DNA of 12,901 nt from Chlamydiae bacterium RIFCSPHIGHO2_12_FULL_49_9 (GTDB taxonomy: Bacteria; Chlamydiota; Chlamydiia; Chlamydiales; SM23-39): positions 1 through 12,901 of the forward strand of contig MGLY01000086.1 of NCBI GenBank assembly GCA_001794935.1. Direction: 5' to 3'. The notes beneath the pieces were generated by a model, which did not search any database, was not told the origin of the DNA, and worked only from the letters and a program-made list of their open reading frames with translations. This document shows, in pieces, positions 1 through 5,507 of this stretch. The first letter of the stretch is position 1, and the number at the start of each line of letters is the position of its first letter. Position numbers and translations under genes: made by a program.

Positions 1-886
1 TCTCAAACCAGCAGACGCAAAAGCCAGCTTCGTGATTAGTGTATTGTTTCACCTCAATCAGATAGAGCATGCTCCAATCGTTTACAGCCGTTCGGATCAC
101 ATAGATAAAGAACTGGGCAATCGCCAAAATCCAGATGTATTTATTGCAAATGACATATTCCCAAAGAATCTGCTTGGCTGAGAGTTCCGATTTCTGCACT
201 TTGCCCGCAAAATCATTTCGATACACTTCAATCGGAGGCAGTCCCAGGGATTGAGGCGTATCGCGGAGGCGGTTCATGACGAAAAAGCCGCCGAGAATAC
301 AGATCACTCCAGGCACATAAAGAGCGTAGCGCCAACCAAAATATTCGGCCGATCCGGCAACGATCAGAGGAATCACCGCGCCGCCGAGGTTATGGCACGT
401 ATTCCAGAGGCTCCACCAGCGCCCCCTCTCCGACTGGGAGTACCAGTGGGTGAGCAGCTTGGCGCAACCGGGCCATCCCCATCCCTGAAACCAGCCGTTG
501 AGACCCCAAAAAATAGCAAAGGCCCACCAAATGGAGGAGAAGCCAAAGAGGATATTGAATATGCCCGTCAAGATAAGACCAACTGACATGAAATAACGGG
601 GATTGGACTTGTCGCCCAGGATGCCGCTTAAGAACTTGCTTGCCCCATAAGAGAGGCTCAAAATGCTGGCGAGAAGGCCTAGCTCGAATTTCCCCAGGCC
701 CAGCTCGGTCTGCATGGCCGGCATGGCGAAGGTAAAACTCTTTCTGGTGAAGTAATAAAGAGCATAGCCGACATACATCGCATAAAAAGTTCGAAGACGC
801 CAATACTTATACTCTTTTTTTACGACTTGGCTATCTTTGATCTCTTCTATGGGAGGAGCAGGCCTGAAAATATCTATTACGCTCAC
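1..886 (-). CDS. uhpC: Hexose-phosphate transporter, UhpC/UhpT family (5' part, runs off the left edge)
   Basis: An MFS transporter of the organophosphate:phosphate antiporter family, which in chlamydiae imports host glucose-6-phosphate. About 295 N-terminal codons of an expected ~450 are present. Visible: a cytoplasmic N-terminus of ~30 residues, TM1 with YYFTRKSF near residue 44, the MFS loop motif GDKSNPR near 91, the block GRWWSLWNTCHNLGG near 156, and YVIRTAVNDW near 263. The arginines in the first and last of these segments match the two phosphate-binding arginines of E. coli UhpT (R46, R275). The start is GTG at 886, with GGAG six bases upstream; no in-frame ATG precedes the conserved region. 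It is divergent from the 1006 gene across 119 bases. Substrate is assigned from the family; the second half lies outside the window. Confidence 0.93.
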   Translation of the reverse strand, partial: MSVIDIFRPAPPIEEIKDSQVVKKEYKYWRLRTFYAMYVGYALYYFTRKSFTFAMPAMQTELGLGKFELGLLASILSLSYGASKFLSGILGDKSNPRYFMSVGLILTGIFNILFGFSSIWWAFAIFWGLNGWFQGWGWPGCAKLLTHWYSQSERGRWWSLWNTCHNLGGAVIPLIVAGSAEYFGWRYALYVPGVICILGGFFVMNRLRDTPQSLGLPPIEVYRNDFAGKVQKSELSAKQILWEYVICNKYIWILAIAQFFIYVIRTAVNDWSMLYLIEVKQYTNHEAGFCVCWFE

Positions 887-926
887 GTAAATCTCCAGCC
901 CAAATACATTAAGGGCAAACGGGAAA

Positions 927-956
927 AGTCTAAAAGCGTCTCCCTTCTCTTGTCAA
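927..956 (-). promoter_or_regulatory. Putative sigma70 promoter of uhpC
   Basis: On the minus strand a perfect TTGACA (951-956) is followed after 18 bases by TAGACT (927-932). Transcription would start near 920, leaving a ~34-base leader before the GTG start. Confidence 0.5.
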
Positions 957-965
957 CCGTTTTCC

Positions 966-995
966 TTGTCCTCAAAAATTTTTTTATTCTATATT
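966..995 (+). promoter_or_regulatory. Possible promoter of the 1006 gene
   Basis: TTGTCC (966-971), an 18-base spacer and TATATT (990-995) in an AT-rich stretch. The implied start of transcription (about 1002) is only a few bases before the ATG, so the mRNA would be nearly leaderless. The -35 box is weak. Confidence 0.3.
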
Positions 996-1005
996 TTGCA
1001 AATAT

Positions 1006-1626
1006 ATGACTTTTCCAACCAATCCGATCGGAAAGCCGCCTCGAGATCCGTATGAAGATTACCGGGTGGAGGCCGTTGAGAAAGAGAAAAAAGAGACCCC
1101 TCAGCCGCCGCCTGAGCCGAGAAGCCCCAAGCCGAGGGCAGTTGAAATCCTGGTCGCCTATTTCCTCATTTTGTTTCGGAAGATTTTAGAGCTCATTGAA
1201 AGGGGGGCGGGAAGACGCTCTCCTTCCCAGGACAAAGGAAGTCTTGGCCAAAATCTGCTCCTTTTCAAAACTTCAATCGAGATGATGAAACAGGAGGATA
1301 AAAGCCAAAGCGGCCCTTTTTTAAGCGCTCTTGCCCTCGACTGGAATCGATTGACCGGCGATCTGAGAAAAATGAGCGCCGGGGGCCCGATTGAAATAGA
1401 GCTTCGAGCGCTCATTCAAAAAATTCAGTCCTATCCGAAGGGGACGCAGCACAGTTTCGGATACTATCTTTCTGAATACGCAGGTCAAAAGTGGCTTCCC
1501 TTTCCCTTCATGGAAATGGTGCAAAAAGCGCACTTCGAGCACCGGAAAGATCCATCTCATAGCGCACTTTCCGACTGGAGCGCAAAACTGGACCATCTCC
1601 TCTCCCTTCTAGAGACTTACTATTAA
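1006..1626 (+). CDS. Hypothetical protein, proline-rich N-terminus, 206 residues
   Basis: Not recognised. Residues ~7-45 are rich in proline and charged residues (PPRDPYEDY, PQPPPEPRSPKP). A hydrophobic, possibly membrane-associating helix follows at ~46-64 (VEILVAYFLILFRKILELI), then a mixed, probably helical region to the end (ETYY). There is no signal peptide at the N-terminus. It lies between divergent uhpC and hisS, where Chlamydia as I recall has no such gene. The ATG at 1006 has no ribosome-binding site, and no better start is visible; the nearest in-frame alternative is a GTG at 1066. The stop codon falls inside the left end of the 1623-1791 repeat, so the present C-terminus may have been set by that insertion. 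Codon usage looks like that of the neighbours. Confidence 0.65.
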   Translation: MTFPTNPIGKPPRDPYEDYRVEAVEKEKKETPQPPPEPRSPKPRAVEILVAYFLILFRKILELIERGAGRRSPSQDKGSLGQNLLLFKTSIEMMKQEDKSQSGPFLSALALDWNRLTGDLRKMSAGGPIEIELRALIQKIQSYPKGTQHSFGYYLSEYAGQKWLPFPFMEMVQKAHFEHRKDPSHSALSDWSAKLDHLLSLLETYY

Positions 1627-1791
1627 CCCGCTAGTCAAAAAATGAGACAAAGAGCGCCAGCGAGGCAAAGCCAGATTGAAGCGAAGCGATCTGAATGAGG
1701 AGGCCATAGTAAAACTATGGCTGACGATGGAGGATCAATATGGCAAAGCCGCAGCAAGCTATTTGTCCCATTTTTTGACCTAGCGGGTTAA
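1623..1791. repeat. MITE-like element with long terminal inverted repeats
   Basis: The ends are inverted copies: 1623-1651 (29 bases, starting TTAACCCGCTAG) and 1762-1791 (30 bases, ending CTAGCGGGTTAA). They pair with one base inserted and one mismatch. Inside are a perfect 7-bp hairpin (GCCATAG 1703-1709, loop TAAAA, CTATGGC 1715-1721) and two direct copies of GGCAAAGCC (1664-1672, 1742-1750). No transposase is encoded. A 41-base core (1660-1700) recurs with 36 identities at 9883-9923. As RNA it would fold into one long hairpin and might end transcription of the upstream gene. Confidence 0.75.
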
Positions 1792-1799
1792 CAATAACA

Positions 1800-1829
1800 T
1801 TGGCTCTTTTTTTGATCCCGGATTATATT
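1800..1829 (+). promoter_or_regulatory. Possible hisS promoter
   Basis: TTGGCT (1800-1805), an 18-base spacer and TATATT (1824-1829), directly after the repeat element. It would place the transcript start at about 1836, right at the hisS ATG. Weak evidence; the -10 is the better half. Confidence 0.25.
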
Positions 1830-1838
1830 AGTCCGCAA

Positions 1839-3140
1839 ATGGAAATGCAAATCCCTAAAGGGACTTTTGATATCCTTCCTTACGGCGTTGAAAACTGGCG
1901 CCTCTCTTCTCTGTGGCAATATGCCGAAGAGATCATTAGAACCGTTTGTTTCGAATATGGCTTCAAAGAGATTCGCACTCCAATTTATGAGCGGACTGAA
2001 CTGTTTCACCGCGGAGTGGGAGACACATCGGACATCGTCACAAAAGAGATGTTTACTTTCGAAGATCGGGGCGGCCGATCGATTTCATTGAGACCTGAGG
2101 GAACCGCTTCTGCGATGCGCTCTTTTATTGAAAATAGGCTGGCGAATCTCGGATCGGTCCACAAGTTCTTCTACATCGGCCCGATGTTCCGCTACGAAAG
2201 ACCTCAGTCGGGAAGATACCGACAGCATCATCAGTTTGGCGTTGAGGCGATTGGCGTGAAAGGCCCCGAGCAGGATGCAGAGATCATTGACCTGCTCTGT
2301 CAGTTTTATAAAAGACTTGGAATTCAAAATTTCAAAGTGCACATCAATTCTGTCGGCGATACAGAGTCGAGAGCCAATTTCCGCTCGGCGCTCCTCGAAT
2401 ATTTAAAGCCTTTTTTCAACGAACTTTCTGCAGATAGCAGAGTCCGCTTTGAGAAAAATCCGCTCCGGATCCTCGACTCAAAAGATCCGGAAGACAAAGA
2501 GATCGTCAAAGACGCCCCATCGATTCTCGACTATTTAAGTAACGACGCAAAAACTCACTTCGGCTCCCTTTGCCGTCTCCTCGAGGCGACCCACATCCCC
2601 TATCAAATCGACAGCAAGATCGTTCGAGGACTCGACTACTACAACAAGACGGTCTTTGAGATTTTGACCGATGATTTAGGCGCTCAGAACACCATCGGCG
2701 CCGGAGGCAGGTACGACGGGCTCATCCCCAAATTTGGAGGCCCCGATCTACCGAGCGTCGGCTTCGGAACCGGTCTTGAGAGAGTCTTGCAGGTTTTAAT
2801 CAATCAAAAGGGAGCTCCGATTACAGAGAAGAAGCCCCTGGTCTACTTCATTCCAATGGGGGAGGAGGCGATGCAAAAGTGCTTCGAACTCGCAACGAAG
2901 TGCCGCCATGAGAAAATTGCAGCCGGCATTGAGCTCAATGGAAAAAAGATCCAAATAGCGCTTCAAAATGGCTCTCAGCTGGGCGCCAGGTTCGGCGCGA
3001 TCCTCGGCGCTGACGAGATGGCAAAAGGGCACATTCAGCTCAAAAACTTTGAAACAAGGGAACAGCAAGAGATCCCCCTGAACCGGCTTGTTTCTTTCCT
3101 GAAGGAGCAATCATGCGATCGATTTTCCTCTCCCTGCTGA
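1839..3140 (+). CDS. hisS: Histidyl-tRNA synthetase
   Basis: A class II aminoacyl-tRNA synthetase that charges tRNA-His in the cytoplasm. In order: the family's N-terminal PKGTFDILP, motif 1 (YGFKEIRTPIYERTELF), motif 2 (FRYERPQSGRYRQHHQFGVE), the HisRS-specific histidine-A motif (VRGLDYYN), GGRYDGLI, motif 3 (GFGTGLERVL), then a C-terminal anticodon-binding domain. From the chosen ATG it has 433 residues, normal for the family. The frame is open back to a TTG at 1800, but homologues begin a few residues before PKG, so ATG 1839 (or ATG 1845) is preferred. Neither has a ribosome-binding site. The 3' end overlaps mip by 28 bases, so the two are probably co-transcribed. Chlamydia, as I recall, has aspS between hisS and mip; it is absent here. 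Confidence 0.97.
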   Translation: MEMQIPKGTFDILPYGVENWRLSSLWQYAEEIIRTVCFEYGFKEIRTPIYERTELFHRGVGDTSDIVTKEMFTFEDRGGRSISLRPEGTASAMRSFIENRLANLGSVHKFFYIGPMFRYERPQSGRYRQHHQFGVEAIGVKGPEQDAEIIDLLCQFYKRLGIQNFKVHINSVGDTESRANFRSALLEYLKPFFNELSADSRVRFEKNPLRILDSKDPEDKEIVKDAPSILDYLSNDAKTHFGSLCRLLEATHIPYQIDSKIVRGLDYYNKTVFEILTDDLGAQNTIGAGGRYDGLIPKFGGPDLPSVGFGTGLERVLQVLINQKGAPITEKKPLVYFIPMGEEAMQKCFELATKCRHEKIAAGIELNGKKIQIALQNGSQLGARFGAILGADEMAKGHIQLKNFETREQQEIPLNRLVSFLKEQSCDRFSSPC

Positions 3141-3844
3141 CTTTTTTCACGATCTCTCTAAGCGCTCAGGAAAAAGAGGATGTCGCCAAAATCTCAGAGG
3201 CGATGGGCCATCTGATCGGCAAAAATTTGCAAGATCTCGGTCTCAACATCGATCTGGAAGCGGTTGTCCGAGGGCTCCAGGATGAAGCCAGAGGAAAAGA
3301 TTCTCCTTTGAGCGAAGAGGAGTGCGCGATGGCCATCGCATCTTTGCAAGAAGAAAATATCGCAGCTGCGTCTCAAAAAAATCTTGTCGACGCCGAAAAG
3401 TTTCTCGAGGCAAACGCCCATTCTCAAGGAGTTGTCTCCCTTGAAGAAGGAAAACTTCAGTACAAAGTTCTCAAAGAGGGCTCAGGCGAATCGATTCAGC
3501 CCTATAACTCTCCGCTTGTTCGCTACAGCGCAAAACGGCTCAATGGCGCCCCTCTCACTGTCAAAGAAACTCAAGAGATGATCTCTCTAGACGATGCGAT
3601 TCCGGGCTTTAGCAAGGGCATTTTGGGAATGAAGGAGGGAGAAATCAGAACCCTTTATATCCACCCCGATTTGAGCGCTGAAATGTCGAACCCAACTTTG
3701 GATCTGAGCTCTTTGTTGATTTTTGAAGTAGAGCTGATCAAGGCAGACGCCTCTCCGGAGGCGCACGCGGCATCGGGGAGCGAATCTCTTCCTCAGCCAA
3801 TTGAATCGATTTCCCTTTTTCAAGAGGAGATAAAAGCGCGATGA
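3113..3844 (+). CDS. mip: Mip-like FKBP-type peptidyl-prolyl isomerase, exported
   Basis: A Mip/FkpA-type protein: an N-terminal signal peptide (residues 1-18, cut after LSA), an alpha-helical dimerisation domain (~20-105) and a C-terminal FKBP domain (~112-210, with IPGFSKGILGMKEGE and ending LLIFEVELI). A strong site AAGGAG, five bases before the ATG, fixes the start even though it lies inside hisS. The family catalyses proline isomerisation in exported proteins and is linked to infectivity in Chlamydia and Legionella. Oddities: the FKBP core is degenerate. LAYG near residue 188 reads LSAE, the usual FDSS segment is replaced by LTVKET, and the IPGW tryptophan is phenylalanine. There is no lipobox cysteine, so it is probably periplasmic rather than a lipoprotein. 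A ~33-residue acidic tail follows. The stop overlaps the trmL start (ATGA). Confidence 0.9.
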   Translation: MRSIFLSLLTFFTISLSAQEKEDVAKISEAMGHLIGKNLQDLGLNIDLEAVVRGLQDEARGKDSPLSEEECAMAIASLQEENIAAASQKNLVDAEKFLEANAHSQGVVSLEEGKLQYKVLKEGSGESIQPYNSPLVRYSAKRLNGAPLTVKETQEMISLDDAIPGFSKGILGMKEGEIRTLYIHPDLSAEMSNPTLDLSSLLIFEVELIKADASPEAHAASGSESLPQPIESISLFQEEIKAR

Positions 3845-4341
3845 AAATCGTGCTCTTTCAGCCTCAGATTCCGCAAAATACCGGCAATATCGCGCGCACC
3901 TCTGCAGTGACAGGCTCGTCGCTCATACTCATCCGCCCGCTTGGCTTTAGCACGCACAGCCGCCACTTGAAACGGGCGGGACTTGATTATTGGGAAGAAG
4001 CGGACGTAAAAGAAGCTGACGACCTTCCCTCTCTTTTAGAGAAAGAAGCCTCTTTCTTCTTCTTTTCGAGTAAAGCCTCGCGAGTCTATACAACTGCGCC
4101 TTACCGAGATGATTCTCTTTTGATTTTCGGATCTGAAACAACGGGTCTTCCCCCCTATTTTTTCAATCAATGGCCCGATCGATTTTACAAAATCCCCATG
4201 GTTGAGGATGTCCGCTGCTTAAATCTTGCCAGCAGTGTGGCGGTCGTCCTCTACGAGGCCCTCCGTCAAACACGCTACTTTGAACGACCAATCAATGTCA
4301 AGAGAATGCTGGCCAAAGCGGATGTGGTCAGCGGCACATAA
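3841..4341 (+). CDS. trmL: tRNA (cytidine/uridine-2'-O-)-methyltransferase TrmL (SpoU/SPOUT family)
   Basis: A small SPOUT methyltransferase, 166 residues, with the knotted fold that binds S-adenosylmethionine. All three motifs are present: PQIPQNTGNIARTSA (8-22), LIFGSETTGLP (94-104) and IPMVEDVRCLNLASSVAVV (118-136). The close match to E. coli TrmL (YibK), including RRAGLDY-like RAGLDY at 45-50, supports 2'-O-methylation of the wobble base of tRNA-Leu; a tRNA-Leu gene happens to lie 0.8 kb away. The start codon overlaps the mip stop (ATGA), with GAGGAG 11 bases upstream, so coupled translation is likely. The C-terminal ~23 residues extend beyond the E. coli protein, and most of them lie in a 67-base antisense overlap with the DUF2905 gene. 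Confidence 0.94.
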   Translation: MKIVLFQPQIPQNTGNIARTSAVTGSSLILIRPLGFSTHSRHLKRAGLDYWEEADVKEADDLPSLLEKEASFFFFSSKASRVYTTAPYRDDSLLIFGSETTGLPPYFFNQWPDRFYKIPMVEDVRCLNLASSVAVVLYEALRQTRYFERPINVKRMLAKADVVSGT

Positions 4342-4484
4342 ATAGTCGCGCCCCCTTTTTTGATAATGAGATCCCCGGGAAGACGTCCTATCCAGCCGGA
4401 CAAATAGGGGATCTCAAAACCGAAATGGAGCGCCATTCCGGCAGCTACGACAAAAAAAAGGGCAGTGCCAAGAAAGCGAAACAT
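4275..4484 (-). CDS. DUF2905 family small membrane protein
   Basis: A 69-residue protein with two hydrophobic segments (about 4-22 and 50-65) around the family motif GRLPGDLIIKKGGATIYVPL (33-52), followed by TTS. This is the hallmark of DUF2905, a widespread bacterial membrane family of unknown function. The ATG at 4484 lies five bases after the trxA stop, so the two are likely co-transcribed and coupled. An in-frame GTG at 4493 overlapping the trxA stop is the alternative; neither has a clear ribosome-binding site. The gene converges on trmL, and its last 67 bases, coding the second membrane helix, are antisense to the trmL 3' end. Confidence 0.8.
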   Translation of the reverse strand: MFRFLGTALFFVVAAGMALHFGFEIPYLSGWIGRLPGDLIIKKGGATIYVPLTTSALASILLTLIGRSK

Positions 4485-4489
4485 TTCTT

Positions 4490-4816
4490 TCACACAGCGG
4501 CAAGGATGAAATCTTTCACAGCTTCTGCGTTTCTGAGCCCAATGAGTCGGTTCACCTCTTTTCCATTTTTAAACAAGATCAGAGTAGGAACCGAAGTAAT
4601 TTGGAAGTGGGAAGCCGTTTTTTGTTCGGTATCGATGTCGATTTTTGCGATTTGAGCCTTGCCCTTCACCTCTTTGGCCACTTGTTCAAGAACGGGCGCC
4701 AACATGCGGCAAGGTCCACACCAATTTGCGTGGAAATCGACGAGGGTTACACCCTCTTTGATGGTCTTTTCAAAGTCGCTGTCAGTCAACTGTTTAATGA
4801 TTTCTTTATCGGACAT
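4490..4816 (-). CDS. trxA: Thioredoxin
   Basis: A 108-residue thioredoxin, the cytoplasmic dithiol reductant for enzymes such as ribonucleotide reductase. It has the active site WCGPC at 32-36 within VDFHANWCGPCRMLAP, the buried aspartate D27, and the cis-proline in TSVPTLILF (P77). The start has a strong AAGGAG site seven to eight bases upstream. It is the first gene of a two-gene unit with the DUF2905 protein. It is divergent from tRNA-Leu across a 306-base spacer filled mostly by a long inverted repeat. Confidence 0.97.
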   Translation of the reverse strand: MSDKEIIKQLTDSDFEKTIKEGVTLVDFHANWCGPCRMLAPVLEQVAKEVKGKAQIAKIDIDTEQKTASHFQITSVPTLILFKNGKEVNRLIGLRNAEAVKDFILAAV

Positions 4817-4842
4817 CCTGAAACTCCTTTTGATGCAGCTCC

Positions 4843-4872
4843 AGTCTACCTTCCGCCTCCTTTTTTTCCAAA
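4843..4872 (-). promoter_or_regulatory. Possible trxA promoter
   Basis: On the minus strand TTTGGA (4867-4872), an 18-base spacer and TAGACT (4843-4848). The -10 hexamer and spacing match those proposed for uhpC. The outer edge lies six bases from the inverted repeat starting at 4878. Confidence 0.3.
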
Positions 4873-4877
4873 TTTCA

Positions 4878-5076
4878 ATTCTTGGAGCCAGCTCTCAAAA
4901 CTCTTCGCCCCGCAAAAACGTCCTTTTGAGGCCAGTTGCGACCCCGCCTCCTCGCCTGCCCATTCGGGCAGGCCCCCGTCGGCGAGGCCCGGGCGGGCGC
5001 TGCCCGCCCTCGCAACTGACCTCAAAATCCCCGTTTTTTCGTGGGCGTGGAGTTTTGAGAGCTGGCTCCTTGGAAT
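4878..5076. repeat. Long imperfect inverted repeat with GC-rich nested hairpins
   Basis: Two arms of about 65 bases face each other. Perfect outer stem: GGAGCCAGCTCTCAAAACTC (4884-4903) with its complement at 5050-5069. Inner stem: 4924-4941 with 5010-5027, 17 of 18 pairs. A less exact stretch joins them. The centre (4941-5012) has 60 G/C of 72 bases and folds again: GCCTGCCC (4954-4961) with GGGCAGGC (4966-4973); CCTCGCC (4950-4956) with GGCGAGG (4981-4987) as an alternative; GGGCGGGC (4991-4998) with GCCCGCCC (5002-5009). It fills the space between the divergent trxA and tRNA promoters, so it is not an ordinary terminator. I see no protein-like coding in it. Confidence 0.85.
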
Positions 5077-5078
5077 CC

Positions 5079-5108
5079 TTTACTCAAATGGGTCTTCTCC
5101 CCTATAAT
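5079..5108 (+). promoter_or_regulatory. tRNA-Leu promoter
   Basis: A perfect TATAAT (5103-5108) preceded by TTTACT (5079-5084) with an 18-base spacer. Predicted start near 5115, eight bases before the mature tRNA. The -35 begins three bases after the inverted repeat ends. Confidence 0.6.
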
Positions 5109-5122
5109 CCTTGGGATATCAT

Positions 5123-5206
5123 GCGGCCATGGCGGAATTGGCAGACGCGCTAGATTCAGGTTCTAGTCGGGGCAACCCGGTGGATGTTCGAGTCATCTTG
5201 GCCGCA
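5123..5206 (+). tRNA. tRNA-Leu (anticodon CAG)
   Basis: A complete class II tRNA cloverleaf, 84 bases without CCA. The acceptor GCGGCCA/TGGCCGC pairs perfectly over 7 bp, and the discriminator is A at 5206. The anticodon stem CTAGA/TCTAG encloses loop TTCAGGT, with CAG at 5157-5159. The long variable arm has stem CGGG/CCCG around 5169-5179, and the T arm GGATG/CATCT encloses TTCGAGT. The 3' CCA is not encoded. It decodes CUG. Confidence 0.98.
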
Positions 5207-5211
5207 CTTTC

Positions 5212-5499
5212 TTACTTTACAGCTCGATTCCACAAGCCTATCCATACCAAACCAAGGTTAACGATTACGCCACGAAGCGTGGCTAAGGATGAACGCTGCG
5301 AGGCACAGCTAACGATATAACGTCGGGGATGCACCCGACAAGCAACAGAAATACCTAAATAAAGGGACTTCCCATTTTCACCCCAATGCTTATAGCTTTT
5401 TACTCCGTTTGGGATGAGAAAAACTGAAGCGAGTACAAACGTTAAGGCATATGCGTAATAGCATGCGTAAGGAAAAAGCTGAATCAACCATTCATCCAT
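5212..5499 (-). CDS. Hypothetical small membrane protein, possibly a truncated gene
   Basis: A 95-codon frame starting eight bases after the cmk-plsC stop, with GAGG six bases before its ATG, which argues for translation as the operon's last gene. The first ~53 residues look protein-like, with a long hydrophobic stretch (YAYALTFVLASVFLIPNG) and a polar part (KSYKHWGENGKSLYLG). From about residue 54 the frame runs into the hairpin repeats at 5257-5339 and gives arginine- and serine-rich sequence with no family look. It may be a gene cut short by the repeat, a genuine small protein, or chance. I do not recognise it. Its end lies six bases from the tRNA-Leu 3' end, on the opposite strand. Confidence 0.35.
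   Translation of the reverse strand: MDEWLIQLFPYACYYAYALTFVLASVFLIPNGVKSYKHWGENGKSLYLGISVACRVHPRRYIVSCASQRSSLATLRGVIVNLGLVWIGLWNRAVK
5257..5339. repeat. Tandem hairpin units plus an adjacent third hairpin
   Basis: Two units 26 bases apart have the form hairpin plus TAASGAT. Unit 1 is GCCACGAAGCGTGGC (5269-5283) then TAAGGAT. Unit 2 is GCTGCGAGGCACAGC (5295-5309) then TAACGAT. A further TAACGAT precedes unit 1 (5259-5265). The stems differ in sequence but change on both sides (CA with TG becomes TG with CA), keeping the pairing apart from one C-A mismatch in unit 2. A third hairpin, GTCGGG/CCCGAC with loop GATGCA, follows at 5322-5339. The rest of 5207-5507 shows nothing beyond the doubtful ORF. 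Confidence 0.6.
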
Positions 5500-5507
5500 C
5501 TATTGCC

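Noticed and set aside
251..586. 111-codon plus-strand open frame
   Set aside because: Antisense to the uhpC coding region, no ribosome-binding site and no recognisable domain.
390..803. 137-codon minus-strand open frame starting MASSNF
   Set aside because: Shadow of uhpC: the neighbouring frame on the same strand gives a continuous UhpC-type transporter with conserved motifs, while this frame yields no family-like sequence.
827..1009. 60-codon plus-strand ORF starting MAIFDLFYG
   Set aside because: Begins inside uhpC on the opposite strand and crosses the divergent promoter region; no ribosome-binding site and no protein-like features.
1800..1838. TTG start extending HisRS by 13 residues
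   Set aside because: HisRS proteins start just before PKGTFDI; the extension overlaps the proposed promoter and has no ribosome-binding site.
4878..5076. Rho-independent terminator
   Set aside because: The flanking genes are divergent, so neither transcript runs into it; no T-run follows the outer stem on either strand.
4601..5153. Long plus-strand open frames of 168 and 164 codons across trxA and the inverted repeat
   Set aside because: Antisense to trxA, then running through the palindrome and even into tRNA-Leu; high GC suppresses stops. No domain and inconsistent composition.
5257..5339. Integron attC site or CRISPR array
   Set aside because: The attC consensus ends (GTTRRRY with RYYYAAC) are not met in either orientation, and two hairpin units without regular unique spacers do not make a CRISPR array.
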